Below the pieces are notes generated by a model, which was not told where the DNA came from, searched no databases, and saw only the letters and a list, made by a program, of their open reading frames with translations. This document shows positions 34,808 through 43,131 of a stretch of 50,266 nt of DNA, piece by piece (the stretch's first letter is position 1; each line of letters starts with the position of its first letter). A program made the translations under genes and the position numbers. Source of the DNA: Flavobacterium sp. (GTDB lineage Bacteria > Bacteroidota > Bacteroidia > Flavobacteriales > Flavobacteriaceae); assembly GCF_025352425.1 (NCBI RefSeq), contig NZ_JANXTI010000032.1, forward strand, positions 1-50,266, given 5' to 3'.

Positions 34808-36623
34808 ATTTATCATGCTTTTCTTTTCTCTCGAGCTCTGCCTGAAATTCTTCCATCACTGGCTTCATGGTGCTTTCAGGAATATCTGCAATCCGAATGT
34901 ACATCAAACCATCAATAGCATTGTTAAATTTTGGGTCAACATTGAACGCCACTAATTTAGCATTTTGCTTTATATATTTTTTTATAAGCACTGGAAGTCT
35001 CAAATTTCCAGGCTCCAATTCATCAATAATTTTATCAAACTTATTCAAATCGGCTTCCGCTTCATCAAAAATAAAGTCTTTATCCGCGTCTTTTAGCTTT
35101 ACTTTAAATTCCTTTTTAGGATGAATGTATTGCGCAATGTAGGGATCATAATAATTAGATTTCATAAACTCAATCATTAACGATTTTGAGAAATCAGTAA
35201 ATTGATTGCTGATACTTACACCACCAAGGAGGAATTTGTGTTCCGGATAACGCAAGGTTGTATGTATAATGCCACGCCACAATAAAAACAAAGGCATAGG
35301 TTTTTGCTGGTAATCTTTAACGATAAAAGCTCTTCCCATTTCAATGGATTGCCTCATCATTTCGTGCAATTCTGATTCAAGCCGGAATAAATCATTCAGG
35401 TAAAAACCATCCATGCCATATTTTGGAAAAATCTCTGAACCCAATCCCATTCGGTAAGCACCGGCAACACGTTTCGCGTCTTCATCCCACAAAAACATGT
35501 GATGATAATATTGATCATATTTATCTAAATCAATTGACTCGTTGGTTCCTTCGCCGACCTCACGAAAAGTGATTTCACGTAATCTTCCTATCTCATGCAG
35601 GATATTCGGAATTTTATTGGCTTCTGTAAAAAAAACTTCGTAGTTCTTGCTTTGAAAAAATCTACAATCTGTTTCCCTCAATTTCTTTACTTCGTCCACC
35701 ATTTTCTCATGATTGGCAGCAAACACTATTTCTTTTGGTGCTTTTGGAGTTTTTAAGTTCAGGTTTAAGTTCAGATTCTGTGAGCTTAATAACTTATTTG
35801 CCTCGTTGAATGAATTGGACAACATATAAGTCTTTCTTCTAAGGAATTCAGCATATTCTTCGATGCTTTTGTGCTCATTTTGTTCGGCAACAGAAATAGG
35901 TTTCCCAATGCGAACTTTAATTACCCTGTCTTTTTGGGTCAATAATTCCGAAGGCAATTTTGCTGTTCTTAAGGTTGGATTTATTTTGGACAGCAAATAG
36001 AAAAAGCGACTGTTTTTGGCATGGAAATAAATCGGAATTACAGGAACCTGTGCCTTGCGAATTACCTTTATAGCGCCTTCTTCCCAAACTTTATCTACAA
36101 CTAATTTCCCATCCTTATAGGTAGAAACTTCTCCGGCAGGGAACATTCCCAACGGTTTTCCATCGCTCAAATGACGCAGTGTTTCTTTGATTCCAATTAC
36201 GCTCGATTTTGCATCCTTTCGGTCTTCAAAAGGATTTACCGGCATAATGTATTGTTTCATTGGTTCGATGCGATGCAAAAGAAAATTAGCTATAATCTTA
36301 AAGTCTGGTTCTTTTTCGAGCATCAGTTTCAATAACAAAATACCGTCAATTCCGCCTAATGGATGATTGGAAATGGTAATATAAGCCCCATCTTTTGGCA
36401 AACGTTTAAAATCTTCTTCCGGAATTTCAAATTTGATTTGAAGCTCATCCAAAATAGCATTGAGGAATCCCACTTCGCTCAGATGTTTATTCCTGTCATA
36501 CATTTTATTTAGGGTAGAAATCTTTAAGGCTTTCATTAACATCCAACCAAAAAAAGTGCCGAAAACGCCGTACTTCTCAGTGTTAATTGCTTTTGAAACT
36601 TCTTTGGCCGTAACTAAACCCAT
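34806..36623 (-). CDS. Bifunctional acyltransferase (PlsC + OlsB-like) for acyl-amino-acid lipids
   Basis: 605 residues with two acyltransferase domains. The N-terminal half is PlsC-like, with ISNHPLGGIDG (NHx4D) near residue 85 and FPAGEVST further on. The C-terminal half resembles the GNAT-type OlsB N-acyltransferase, with MFLWDEDAKRVAGAYRMGLG and GFYLNDLFRLES. This two-part layout matches OlsF of ornithine-lipid synthesis, where one half attaches a 3-hydroxy fatty acid to the amino group and the other adds a second acyl chain. Bacteroidota also use such enzymes for glycine or serine lipids, so the amino-acid head group is undetermined. It is membrane-associated and monocistronic. Confidence 0.85.
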   Translation of the reverse strand: MGLVTAKEVSKAINTEKYGVFGTFFGWMLMKALKISTLNKMYDRNKHLSEVGFLNAILDELQIKFEIPEEDFKRLPKDGAYITISNHPLGGIDGILLLKLMLEKEPDFKIIANFLLHRIEPMKQYIMPVNPFEDRKDAKSSVIGIKETLRHLSDGKPLGMFPAGEVSTYKDGKLVVDKVWEEGAIKVIRKAQVPVIPIYFHAKNSRFFYLLSKINPTLRTAKLPSELLTQKDRVIKVRIGKPISVAEQNEHKSIEEYAEFLRRKTYMLSNSFNEANKLLSSQNLNLNLNLKTPKAPKEIVFAANHEKMVDEVKKLRETDCRFFQSKNYEVFFTEANKIPNILHEIGRLREITFREVGEGTNESIDLDKYDQYYHHMFLWDEDAKRVAGAYRMGLGSEIFPKYGMDGFYLNDLFRLESELHEMMRQSIEMGRAFIVKDYQQKPMPLFLLWRGIIHTTLRYPEHKFLLGGVSISNQFTDFSKSLMIEFMKSNYYDPYIAQYIHPKKEFKVKLKDADKDFIFDEAEADLNKFDKIIDELEPGNLRLPVLIKKYIKQNAKLVAFNVDPKFNNAIDGLMYIRIADIPESTMKPVMEEFQAELERKEKHDK

Positions 36624-36757
36624 GTATAACTTTTGGTTTTTGAGTAGGAAACAAAGATAGCAATTCTAGCGAAACAGGGGTAACAAAAAGAGGAAATCAC
36701 TCCCGGTTTTATAAATTTTATTATTGATTTTGGGTTTCAAATGTTTAAGTTTTTATC

Positions 36758-36765
36758 TACATTTG
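36758..36765 (+). promoter_or_regulatory. Bacteroidota-type -7 element of the exonuclease III gene
   Basis: TACATTTG matches TAnnTTTG and lies 22 bases before the start codon at 36788. Confidence 0.6.
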
Positions 36766-36787
36766 AACAAACTCTGAACAACATTTA

Positions 36788-37549
36788 ATGCGGATTATTT
36801 CTTATAACGTTAATGGCATTCGGGCGGCTATCGCCAAAGGATTTTTAGATTGGCTGCAACAGGCAGATCCGGATGTAATTTGCCTTCAGGAAATAAAAGC
36901 TACCGAAGACCAGATTCCAACTGAAGCCATCACCGCTGCCGGATATCCGTATCAATATTATTTTTCGGCACAAAAAAAAGGGTATAGCGGTGTTGCCATT
37001 TTATCCAAAACAAAACCCAACCGGGTGGTTCATGGAACTGAAGTTACACATATGGATTTTGAAGGAAGAAATCTCAGGGCTGATTTTGACAATATTTCGG
37101 TGATGAGTTTGTATTTGCCTTCGGGCACCAATCTTGACCGGTTGGACCACAAGTTCAAATACATGGATGATTTTCAGAATTACATTGATGCTTTAAAAAA
37201 GCAAATCCCTAATCTTGTCATTTGTGGTGATTACAATATTTGCCACGAAGCAATTGATATCCATGACCCAATAAGGAACAAAGCGGTTTCCGGATTTTTA
37301 CCCGAAGAACGAGCATGGCTGGATAAGTTTATGAAGTCCGGCTTCATTGACAGCTTCCGGCATTTTAATAAAGAACCTCATAATTATAGTTGGTGGAGTT
37401 ATCGTGCAGGTGCAAGAGGGAATAATAAAGGTTGGCGCCTCGATTACAATTTGGTAAGCGAAAATCTAAAGGACAGAATGAGCCGAGCCGTTATTTTAAA
37501 AGGAGCAATACATTCTGACCATTGTCCGGTTTTGGTAGAGATAGATTAA
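36788..37549 (+). CDS. xth: Exodeoxyribonuclease III / AP endonuclease
   Basis: Cytoplasmic base-excision-repair enzyme that cuts at abasic sites and removes 3' blocking groups. 253 residues, a typical length. Motifs in order: MRIISYNVNGIRAA, DVICLQEIKA (metal Glu), GYSGVAILSK, GDYNICHEAIDIHDP (catalytic Asp/Asn), RLDYNLVS and SDHCPVLVEID (catalytic Asp-His). It has its own consensus promoter element and is followed by dispersed repeats. Confidence 0.96.
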   Translation: MRIISYNVNGIRAAIAKGFLDWLQQADPDVICLQEIKATEDQIPTEAITAAGYPYQYYFSAQKKGYSGVAILSKTKPNRVVHGTEVTHMDFEGRNLRADFDNISVMSLYLPSGTNLDRLDHKFKYMDDFQNYIDALKKQIPNLVICGDYNICHEAIDIHDPIRNKAVSGFLPEERAWLDKFMKSGFIDSFRHFNKEPHNYSWWSYRAGARGNNKGWRLDYNLVSENLKDRMSRAVILKGAIHSDHCPVLVEID

Positions 37550-37640
37550 GAGAAGCAAGAAGCAAGAAGAAGCAAGAAGAAAGAAACAAGAGACCCGAGG
37601 CGTAGCCGAATTGTATGGAGCGCAGCGTAATAAAAAGAGT
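37550..37640 (+). repeat. Purine tract plus GACCCGAG-type dispersed repeat
   Basis: 37555-37592 repeats GCAAGAAGCAAGAAGAAGC and similar. It is followed by GACCCGAGGCGTAGCCGAA and GGAGCGCAGCG. The second part resembles the minus-strand sequence at 1468-1516 (GACCCGAGCACCCGAGCCGA, then GGAGCAAAGC). The first part resembles 26187-26200. These are probably dispersed intergenic repeats. Confidence 0.5.
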
Positions 37641-37664
37641 ATAGAACATAGAAAATAGAAGATA

Positions 37665-38630
37665 ATGATAAGAAAAATAGTTTTTTGCCTGACAATAATA
37701 AGCATGATGACATCATGTGTATCCAAAAAAATCTACAACGATTTGGAAAACAAATACACCGATTTAAAGAAAGAAAACCGTTTGATTGCGGATGAAAATG
37801 ATGAATTGCACAAAGCCAACGCCGACTTTGATTCGGTTAACCGTTCGCTTCAGGCGGAGTTGGAAGCATTAAAAGCAGATAAAGCCAAACTTCAGGCTGA
37901 CTGTACCGCAACGAGCAACAACCTTAAAGCGTTGCAGGATTCCTATGCCGCTCTTGAGAAAAACAGCAACGATGCCTTGGAAACCAATATGGCAAAGAAT
38001 CGTGATTTGCTGGCCCAACTTGACGCTAAAGAAAAAATACTGGCGGCAGAGCAGGACCGTTTGAATAAGCTAAGCAGCGAATTGGCATCAAATACCAAAC
38101 GATTAAACGAATTGGAAAGCATGATTGCTGCAAAAGATGCCGCTATGAAAAAACTAAAAGACACCTTGTCAAAAGCGTTAAATGCCTTTGAAGGAAAAGG
38201 GCTTACCGTACAAATGAAGAACGGAAAAGTGTATGTGTCAATGGAAAATAAATTGCTTTTCCAAACCGGTAGCTGGGCTGTTGGTTCTGAAGGAAGAAGC
38301 GCAGTAGTTGAGGTTGGGAAAGTTTTGGCTCAAAATCCTGATATTACCGTTTTGATTGAAGGGCATACCGATAACGATAAAATCCTTGGAAACATTGGCG
38401 GCGGAATAGAAAACAACTGGGACTTGTCTACCAAAAGAGCGACAGCCATTGTAAATATTTTGTCTGAAAATAGCGGAATCAGAAAACAAAACTTAACCGC
38501 AGCCGGTCGTGGTGAATTTGCGCCACTACTGAGTAACGACACCAATGAAGGCAAAGCTAAAAACCGGAGAATTGAAGTGATACTAACGCCAAAATTAGAC
38601 GAGATTTCTAAGATGCTGAATGAGTTTTAG
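37665..38630 (+). CDS. OmpA-family outer-membrane lipoprotein with coiled coil
   Basis: 321 residues. Lipoprotein signal MIRKIVFCLTIISMMTSC (Cys18). A long heptad-rich coiled coil covers about residues 24-170 (DLENKYTDLKKENRLIADEN and onward). The C-terminal OmpA domain has LIEGHTDNDKI, RATAIVNILSENSGI and GRGEFAPLLSNDTNEGKAKN with RRIEVILTP, the peptidoglycan-binding signature. It likely links the outer membrane to peptidoglycan. It appears to be a single-gene unit after exonuclease III. Confidence 0.92.
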   Translation: MIRKIVFCLTIISMMTSCVSKKIYNDLENKYTDLKKENRLIADENDELHKANADFDSVNRSLQAELEALKADKAKLQADCTATSNNLKALQDSYAALEKNSNDALETNMAKNRDLLAQLDAKEKILAAEQDRLNKLSSELASNTKRLNELESMIAAKDAAMKKLKDTLSKALNAFEGKGLTVQMKNGKVYVSMENKLLFQTGSWAVGSEGRSAVVEVGKVLAQNPDITVLIEGHTDNDKILGNIGGGIENNWDLSTKRATAIVNILSENSGIRKQNLTAAGRGEFAPLLSNDTNEGKAKNRRIEVILTPKLDEISKMLNEF

Positions 38631-38670
38631 GAATTGGGAAAAGCCAATAGGCAGTAAGTTTTTTTTATGG

Positions 38671-38845
38671 CCAATACGGTCGACAGTTTGTTTTCCAACA
38701 CATAATTTTTTTCTCCACCAATACGGTAGACAAAAAAATTATGCAGCCTCGACAAAATGTTGAAGCCACGTCGAGAAAATGTTGAAGCCACGTCTACAAA
38801 ATGTTGAAGCCGCGTCGAAGGATTGTTTAGGCTGCATGATTTTTT
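38671..38845. repeat. Tandem 22-bp repeats framed by alternative hairpins
   Basis: Two direct repeats CCAATACGGT(C/A)GACA lie at 38671 and 38718. CATAATTTTTTT (38701-38712) is a perfect 12-base complement to AAAAAAATTATG (38732-38743). An overlapping segment, AAAAAATTATGCAGCCT (38733-38749), also pairs with AGGCTGCATGATTTTTT (38829-38845) with one G-U. Inside lie units starting at 38746 (19 bases, shortened), 38765, 38787 and 38809 (22 bases each), ending in the motif GTTGAA or variants. The two stems cannot form together. Confidence 0.75.
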
Positions 38846-38919
38846 GAATGTATTTGGTTATCGATAGCGATGCGATTAAATGAGTCTTTTACAACTTTTT
38901 TTCTTACAGTCTATTTGTA

Positions 38920-38927
38920 TATATTTG
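38920..38927 (+). promoter_or_regulatory. Bacteroidota-type -7 element of the first LRR gene
   Basis: TATATTTG matches TAnnTTTG, 16 bases before the ATG. The same promoter context (GTATA.ATTTGA.GCTCAAACT) precedes the second LRR gene at 43107. Confidence 0.6.
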
Positions 38928-38943
38928 AAGCTCAAACTATTTT

Positions 38944-41757
38944 ATGAAAAAACTTTACACACTATTGATTATTGCGTTTATTGGATTTGTTGGCAAGGCG
39001 CAGATTGTGAATATACCGGATGCTACTTTTAAAGCAAAGTTGTTGGCAGCGAGCACTTCATTCCACATAGCATCAACGCAAATCCCGAACGCTTCAGGGC
39101 AAGTAACGGTCTACACTAAAATTGACATTAATAATGATGGAGAAATACAAGCCAGTGAAGCTTTGGCCATTAAATGGCTCACCCTGGGTCTTAATGTCAG
39201 CAGTACCAGTGGCCACATAGTGGATTTGACAGGAATAAATTCTTTTCAAAATTTACTGTATTTGAATTGTGGCGGACAACATTTAACGACTTTAGATGCC
39301 ACTAGTCTGATTAATCTTAAGACGTTGCAGTGCAATAGTGATCAGCTAACAAGTATTAACGTAAGCGGGTTATTCAATCTTCAAACCTTAAACTGCAGCG
39401 TTAACCAACTTATATCAATAGATGTTAGTTCGTTAACCAGTCTTCTGGATTTTAATTGCCAGGCAAATCAACTACCCACTATTGATGTGAGCACAGCAAT
39501 GAACCTTCAATCCTTAAATTGCTCACAGAACCTGATGCCCGGCATAGATTTAAATGGCCTAACCAATCTAAAAACTTTGCATTGTGGCTATAATCAATTT
39601 ACCACAGTAGACCTGAGCACAGTACCGCTTTTGGAGACTTTTAGCTGTGGTTTTAATCAACTGACCAATATCGATCTAAGTCACGTTCCTAATCTTAGAT
39701 ACATCCTTTGTACCCATAACATGTTGACGGCTTTGGATGTAAGTTTAGTGCCCAACCTTCAATATTTATATTGTTATGACAACCAAATCACCAGTTTAGA
39801 GGTAACAGGATTAACCAGTCTGAATGGTTTAGGTTTTAGTAATAACCAGATTTCAAGTATCGATGTAAGCGGATTGATTAATCTTGCATTTTTTTATTGT
39901 GACAACAACCTACTTCCAAGTGTAAACCTGAGCGGATTAACCAGTCTTTATAGTCTTGACTGTGGAAGCAATCCAATTCCAAGTTTAAATCTGACCGGAC
40001 TAACGAATCTTAACTATTTGGAATGTGCTAATGCCCAACTCACAACATTAAATCTAACCGGATTGACAAATCTTCAATATTTAGATTGCCGTAATAATCA
40101 GCTTACGGGTATAGATGTAAACGGATTGCCTAATTTTCATAAGTTATATTGTATTGACAACCTGATTACCACTATAGATGTAACCGGGGTAACCGGGTTA
40201 CAGGAATTGTTTTGCGATAACAATCACCTGACCTCGTTATTCATTAAAAATGGAGCTGTAGAAAATTTGTCTTTTGACTCCAATCCCAATCTGGAATACA
40301 TTTGTGCAGATGAGAGTCAAATTAGCCAAATACAAGATTTAATACTGGGGTATAATTACAATAATTGCCATGTAAACTCGTATTGCAGTTTTGTGCCGGG
40401 CGGGACTTTCTATACAATACAAGGCGAGAATCACTATGATAGTAACAATAATGGCTGCGAAATTACCGATGTGAACTATCCGAATTTGAAATTGAACTTT
40501 ACCAATGGAACCAATGCAGGAAGTTTAATTCCCGATCCAACAGGAATATACCAATACGATGTGCAGGCAGGTACCCATACCCTAACCCCGGTACTTGAAA
40601 ACCCTAATTATTTTAGTGTTTCCCCAACGACTGCAACCGTTACTTTTCCAACAAGTACCAGTCTTTATACGCAAAACTTTTGTATTACAGCTAATGGTAT
40701 TCACCAGGATATAGAAATGGTTTTACTTCCTATGAATGAAGCCAGACCAGGGGCGATTGCCCATTACAAACTAATTTATAAAAATAAGGCAAGTGTTGCC
40801 GTAGATGGTTTTGTCAAGGTTGATTACAGCGGTAGTTCAAATGTTATGGTTTTTAATTACGCGTCTGTCCCGCCAACAAACCCTACGCCGTCCGAGTTGC
40901 AATGGGATTACACAAATCTGCAGCCTTTTGAAACCAGGACGATTACTTTTGGCATGTTATTAAATTCAACTACGCAGGTACCCCCTTTGAACAACGGGAG
41001 TACTATTAGTTTCTCGGCACTAATCACTCCATTCGTAGGTGATGAATATGTTCAGGACAATCATTCGCAAATAAAACAAAACGTGGTAAACTCGCATGAT
41101 CCCAACGATAAGACCTGTATAGAAGGGGATACTGTCGGAACAGAGATGATTAACAATTATGCACATTATATTATTAGGTTTGAAAATACCGGTACGGCGA
41201 ATGCTCTTAACATAGTAGTGAAAGACCTTATTGATACCGTTAAGTTTGATAGCAACAGTTTAATACCATTAAGTGGCAGTGCTCCATTTATAACCAGGAT
41301 TACCAACACCAACCAGGTTGAATTCATCTTTGAAAACATCAACCTGCCTTTTGATGATGACCATAATGATGGCTATGTTGCCTTTAAAATTAAAACAAAA
41401 CCAACACTTGTCGTGGGCGATACTTTTACTAATAGTGCAAGCATCTTCTTTGATTATAATGCGCCAATAGTTACTAATACTTATACGACTACCATTACTG
41501 CTTTGGCAACACAAGATTTTGATTTTAGCAGTGTGTACAGTTTGTCGCCAGTACCAGCAAAAAGCAACCTCACGATTACTTCCAAACAAAATGTTACGAT
41601 TAGTTCGGTAAGTATTTTTAATACGCTTGGCCAATTGGTCCAGGTAAATACCAATCCAACTGAAACCATTGATGTTACTAGTTTAAAGACAGGAACTTAC
41701 TTTATTAAAATTATAAGCGATAAAGGGACAGCCAGTTCGAAGTTTATAAAAGAATAA
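38944..41757 (+). CDS. T9SS-secreted leucine-rich-repeat protein, paralogue 1
   Basis: 937 residues. Signal peptide MKKLYTLLIIAFIGFVGKAQ. An EF-hand-like calcium loop DINNDGEIQASE follows. About 16 LRRs of 21 residues (pattern NLxxLxCxxNxLtsLdvsgLt) span roughly residues 95-445, then ADESQ and a linker. Next come surface beta domains with DSNNNGCEI, a conserved VNSHDPNDKTCIEGD region and a DUF11-like domain (FENTGTANALNIVVKDLIDT). The C-terminal type A sorting domain begins YSLSPVPAKSNLTITS and ends KGTASSKFIKE. It is likely attached to or released from the cell surface via T9SS. The ligand is unknown. The last 120 codons nearly match paralogue 2. Confidence 0.9.
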   Translation: MKKLYTLLIIAFIGFVGKAQIVNIPDATFKAKLLAASTSFHIASTQIPNASGQVTVYTKIDINNDGEIQASEALAIKWLTLGLNVSSTSGHIVDLTGINSFQNLLYLNCGGQHLTTLDATSLINLKTLQCNSDQLTSINVSGLFNLQTLNCSVNQLISIDVSSLTSLLDFNCQANQLPTIDVSTAMNLQSLNCSQNLMPGIDLNGLTNLKTLHCGYNQFTTVDLSTVPLLETFSCGFNQLTNIDLSHVPNLRYILCTHNMLTALDVSLVPNLQYLYCYDNQITSLEVTGLTSLNGLGFSNNQISSIDVSGLINLAFFYCDNNLLPSVNLSGLTSLYSLDCGSNPIPSLNLTGLTNLNYLECANAQLTTLNLTGLTNLQYLDCRNNQLTGIDVNGLPNFHKLYCIDNLITTIDVTGVTGLQELFCDNNHLTSLFIKNGAVENLSFDSNPNLEYICADESQISQIQDLILGYNYNNCHVNSYCSFVPGGTFYTIQGENHYDSNNNGCEITDVNYPNLKLNFTNGTNAGSLIPDPTGIYQYDVQAGTHTLTPVLENPNYFSVSPTTATVTFPTSTSLYTQNFCITANGIHQDIEMVLLPMNEARPGAIAHYKLIYKNKASVAVDGFVKVDYSGSSNVMVFNYASVPPTNPTPSELQWDYTNLQPFETRTITFGMLLNSTTQVPPLNNGSTISFSALITPFVGDEYVQDNHSQIKQNVVNSHDPNDKTCIEGDTVGTEMINNYAHYIIRFENTGTANALNIVVKDLIDTVKFDSNSLIPLSGSAPFITRITNTNQVEFIFENINLPFDDDHNDGYVAFKIKTKPTLVVGDTFTNSASIFFDYNAPIVTNTYTTTITALATQDFDFSSVYSLSPVPAKSNLTITSKQNVTISSVSIFNTLGQLVQVNTNPTETIDVTSLKTGTYFIKIISDKGTASSKFIKE

Positions 41758-41765
41758 CAAAGAGA

Positions 41766-41801
41766 AGCCGTCTCAATATTAAACTTTGAGGCGGTTTTTT
41801 T
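41766..41801 (+). terminator. Terminator of LRR paralogue 1
   Basis: GCCGTCTCAA and TTGAGGCGG form a stem with one G-U pair, followed by seven T. A closely similar hairpin in opposite orientation lies at 42052-42083. Confidence 0.8.
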
Positions 41802-41857
41802 ATTCTGATTTTTTTGATTTCATTTTCTGCTTTTTTGATTACATCAAAAAATTAGCT

Positions 41858-42031
41858 TTAAGCAGCAATTTTCTTTCTTAGATTATGACCTAAAGCCATT
41901 AATCCGAACTCTAATTCAACTTTTTTAGTTCCTTTTAAAGAAAATCGTCTAAATCCGTTGTTGTGTTTGAGTTGGGCAAATACGGGTTCTACATCGGCTG
42001 AGCGTTGTTTTCTTTTTTGTATTCCGAAACG
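41858..42031 (-). mobile_element. C-terminal remnant of an IS1182-type transposase
   Basis: On the minus strand a frame without a start reads RSADVEPVFAQLKHNNGF, RRFSLKGTKKVELEFG and LMALGHNLRKKIAA, then stop. This is the conserved end of IS1182-like transposases (VEPVFxxxKxNxGFxRFxLxGxxKVxxEFGLxAxxHNLxK). The frame is closed upstream by a TAG at 42032-42034, and no other transposase parts or terminal inverted repeats are seen. It is a decayed fragment between two convergent terminators. Confidence 0.75.
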
Positions 42032-42051
42032 CTATTGCCAAGTAAAATCAT

Positions 42052-42083
42052 AAAAAAAAACCGCCTCAGTTTTGAGACGGCTT
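42052..42083 (-). terminator. Terminator of the DUF6261-like gene
   Basis: On the minus strand, CCGTCTCAA and TGAGGCGG form a stem, followed by nine T. It lies 11 bases downstream of the stop codon. It resembles the terminator at 41766-41801, which ends the convergent LRR gene. Confidence 0.8.
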
Positions 42084-42093
42084 CTTCTTTTTC

Positions 42094-42822
42094 TTATGGT
42101 GTTGGCGTTTCTTCCACGCCATTGGCAAGCCTGTTGATTAAAAGTGTATTGTATTGCTCTACCAGAGCGTTAATCTCGTTACCCGTTTTAGTATTTGCCG
42201 CCGACGGTTGCACGATGCTAAAAGAATTTAAAAAATCTCTTAAAGTATAATACACCCCATTGGTTTCTTCTCGTTTTGCTTTTATAGTATCAGGATTAGC
42301 CGCACCATATTCTTGTGTTCTTGCCAAATAACGCTCGTCAAACAAGACATTAGCCGCCTTTAGTTCATCTTTCCACGACTTTAATTGCAATGTATTGACA
42401 GCATCAATCAAAGCAGGTTTGGTTTCCCAATCGTTTGCGATGCTGTTGATGGTGGCGGTTGCCGCCTGATAATTTTGCTTGGCAATACTGGAACCATACA
42501 ATTTAAGATTGTCATTAAGCACATTGGCAGCTTGCGCTAAAACCGCGTCATAATGATACAGATAACCAGAAACCACGAAGCCTAAACCTGTAATGGCGTT
42601 GTCGCGGCGCTCGTCGATGAGTACCAATTCTTCCGTAATTTCGCTGGCTACTCGTGTTTTAAACAACCCGTCAAGTACCGAGATTGCGTTGTTCAGGTCA
42701 TTGTATTGTGTTGCAACGTTCAATACCAAGGGATCATTAGCTTGCACTAACGACGCCACGTTTTTCATAAATTGTAAGTACTCTGCGTTGCGAAGAATAC
42801 TAATGTTGATGGCATTAATCAT
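42094..42822 (-). CDS. Uncharacterised helical protein (DUF6261-like)
   Basis: 242 residues, mostly predicted helix, with no signal peptide and no membrane segment. It begins MINAINISILRNAEYLQFMK, which resembles the DUF6261 family common in Bacteroidota, with a later segment LVLIDERRDNAITGLGFVV. It ends VEETPTP. It lies between the two LRR genes but on the opposite strand, with its own terminator and with palindromes in its upstream region (42858-42904). The function is unknown. Its presence between the two LRR paralogues implies that it moved with, or survived between, their duplication. Confidence 0.75.
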   Translation of the reverse strand: MINAINISILRNAEYLQFMKNVASLVQANDPLVLNVATQYNDLNNAISVLDGLFKTRVASEITEELVLIDERRDNAITGLGFVVSGYLYHYDAVLAQAANVLNDNLKLYGSSIAKQNYQAATATINSIANDWETKPALIDAVNTLQLKSWKDELKAANVLFDERYLARTQEYGAANPDTIKAKREETNGVYYTLRDFLNSFSIVQPSAANTKTGNEINALVEQYNTLLINRLANGVEETPTP

Positions 42823-42857
42823 AATGTGAATTGTTTTAATGAATAAAGTAGTTTTTG

Positions 42858-42904
42858 TTCTTACGTAAAGAAACGTATTATTTCTTACTTTATTATTGTA
42901 AGAA
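42858..42904. promoter_or_regulatory. TTCTTAC/GTAAGAA palindromes upstream of the DUF6261-like gene
   Basis: TTCTTAC occurs at 42858-42864 and 42882-42888, with the inverse GTAAGAA at 42898-42904. A TTACGTAA core overlaps the first copy. This is a possible regulator site for the divergent DUF6261-like gene. Confidence 0.3.
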
Positions 42905-42916
42905 TCATTTTTTTTG

Positions 42917-43099
42917 CAAGAAAGTTGCCCTCACTTGGCAGGGGTGAATTTTGCCCTCAAGAAAGTTCCCCGCGCTCGGCAGGAAGGTTTCTTGAACCTA
43001 AGAAAGTTCCTCGCGCTAGGCAGGAAGTTTTCTTGAAATTAAAAATGTTCCCCGCGCATGGGAGGAAGTTTTCTTGAAATCAAGAAAGTATTATGCGCC
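42917..43099. repeat. Exact 41-bp tandem array of hairpin units
   Basis: Units start at 42917, 42958, 42999, 43040 and 43081 (partial), each exactly 41 bases apart. Each full unit has the plan CAAGAAAGTTCC, GC-rich core (CCGCGCTCGGCA-like), GGAAG, TTTCTTG, so it folds as a hairpin. Unit boundaries can also pair (TTTCTTGAAATCAAGAAA). The array ends 8 bases before the -7 element of the second LRR gene. Confidence 0.8.
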
Positions 43100-43106
43100 A
43101 ATTGTA

Positions 43107-43114
43107 TACATTTG
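43107..43114 (+). promoter_or_regulatory. Bacteroidota-type -7 element of the second LRR gene
   Basis: TACATTTG matches TAnnTTTG, 17 bases before the ATG at 43132. It is homologous to the element at 38920. This position places an upstream in-frame ATG (43093) before the transcript start and so supports the start at 43132. Confidence 0.6.
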
Positions 43115-43131
43115 ACGCTCAAACTAATCTT

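Larger units (their letters stand above)
38631..38943. other. Structured intergenic region ahead of the first LRR gene
   Basis: The 313-base gap holds the repeat/hairpin block 38671-38845 and the promoter of the LRR gene (38920-38927). No ORF of note. Confidence 0.6.
42823..43131. other. Structured intergenic region ahead of the second LRR gene
   Basis: The 309-base gap between the divergent DUF6261-like and second LRR genes holds TTCTTAC/GTAAGAA palindromes (42858-42904), the 41-bp hairpin array (42917-43099) and a promoter element (43107-43114). In-frame codons from 43093 upstream of the LRR signal peptide are considered non-coding. Confidence 0.6.

Noticed and set aside
38746..38830. 22-bp repeats as a CRISPR array
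   Set aside because: The units are directly tandem with no spacers, and no cas genes are present.
42917..43099. 41-bp units as CRISPR repeats
   Set aside because: Repeats are contiguous, internally variable and hairpin-shaped, with no unique spacers and no cas genes.
43093..43131. N-terminal extension of LRR paralogue 2 from the ATG at 43093
   Set aside because: It would precede the signal peptide and overlap the partial 41-bp repeat and the -7 promoter element. Paralogue 1 starts at the equivalent of 43132.
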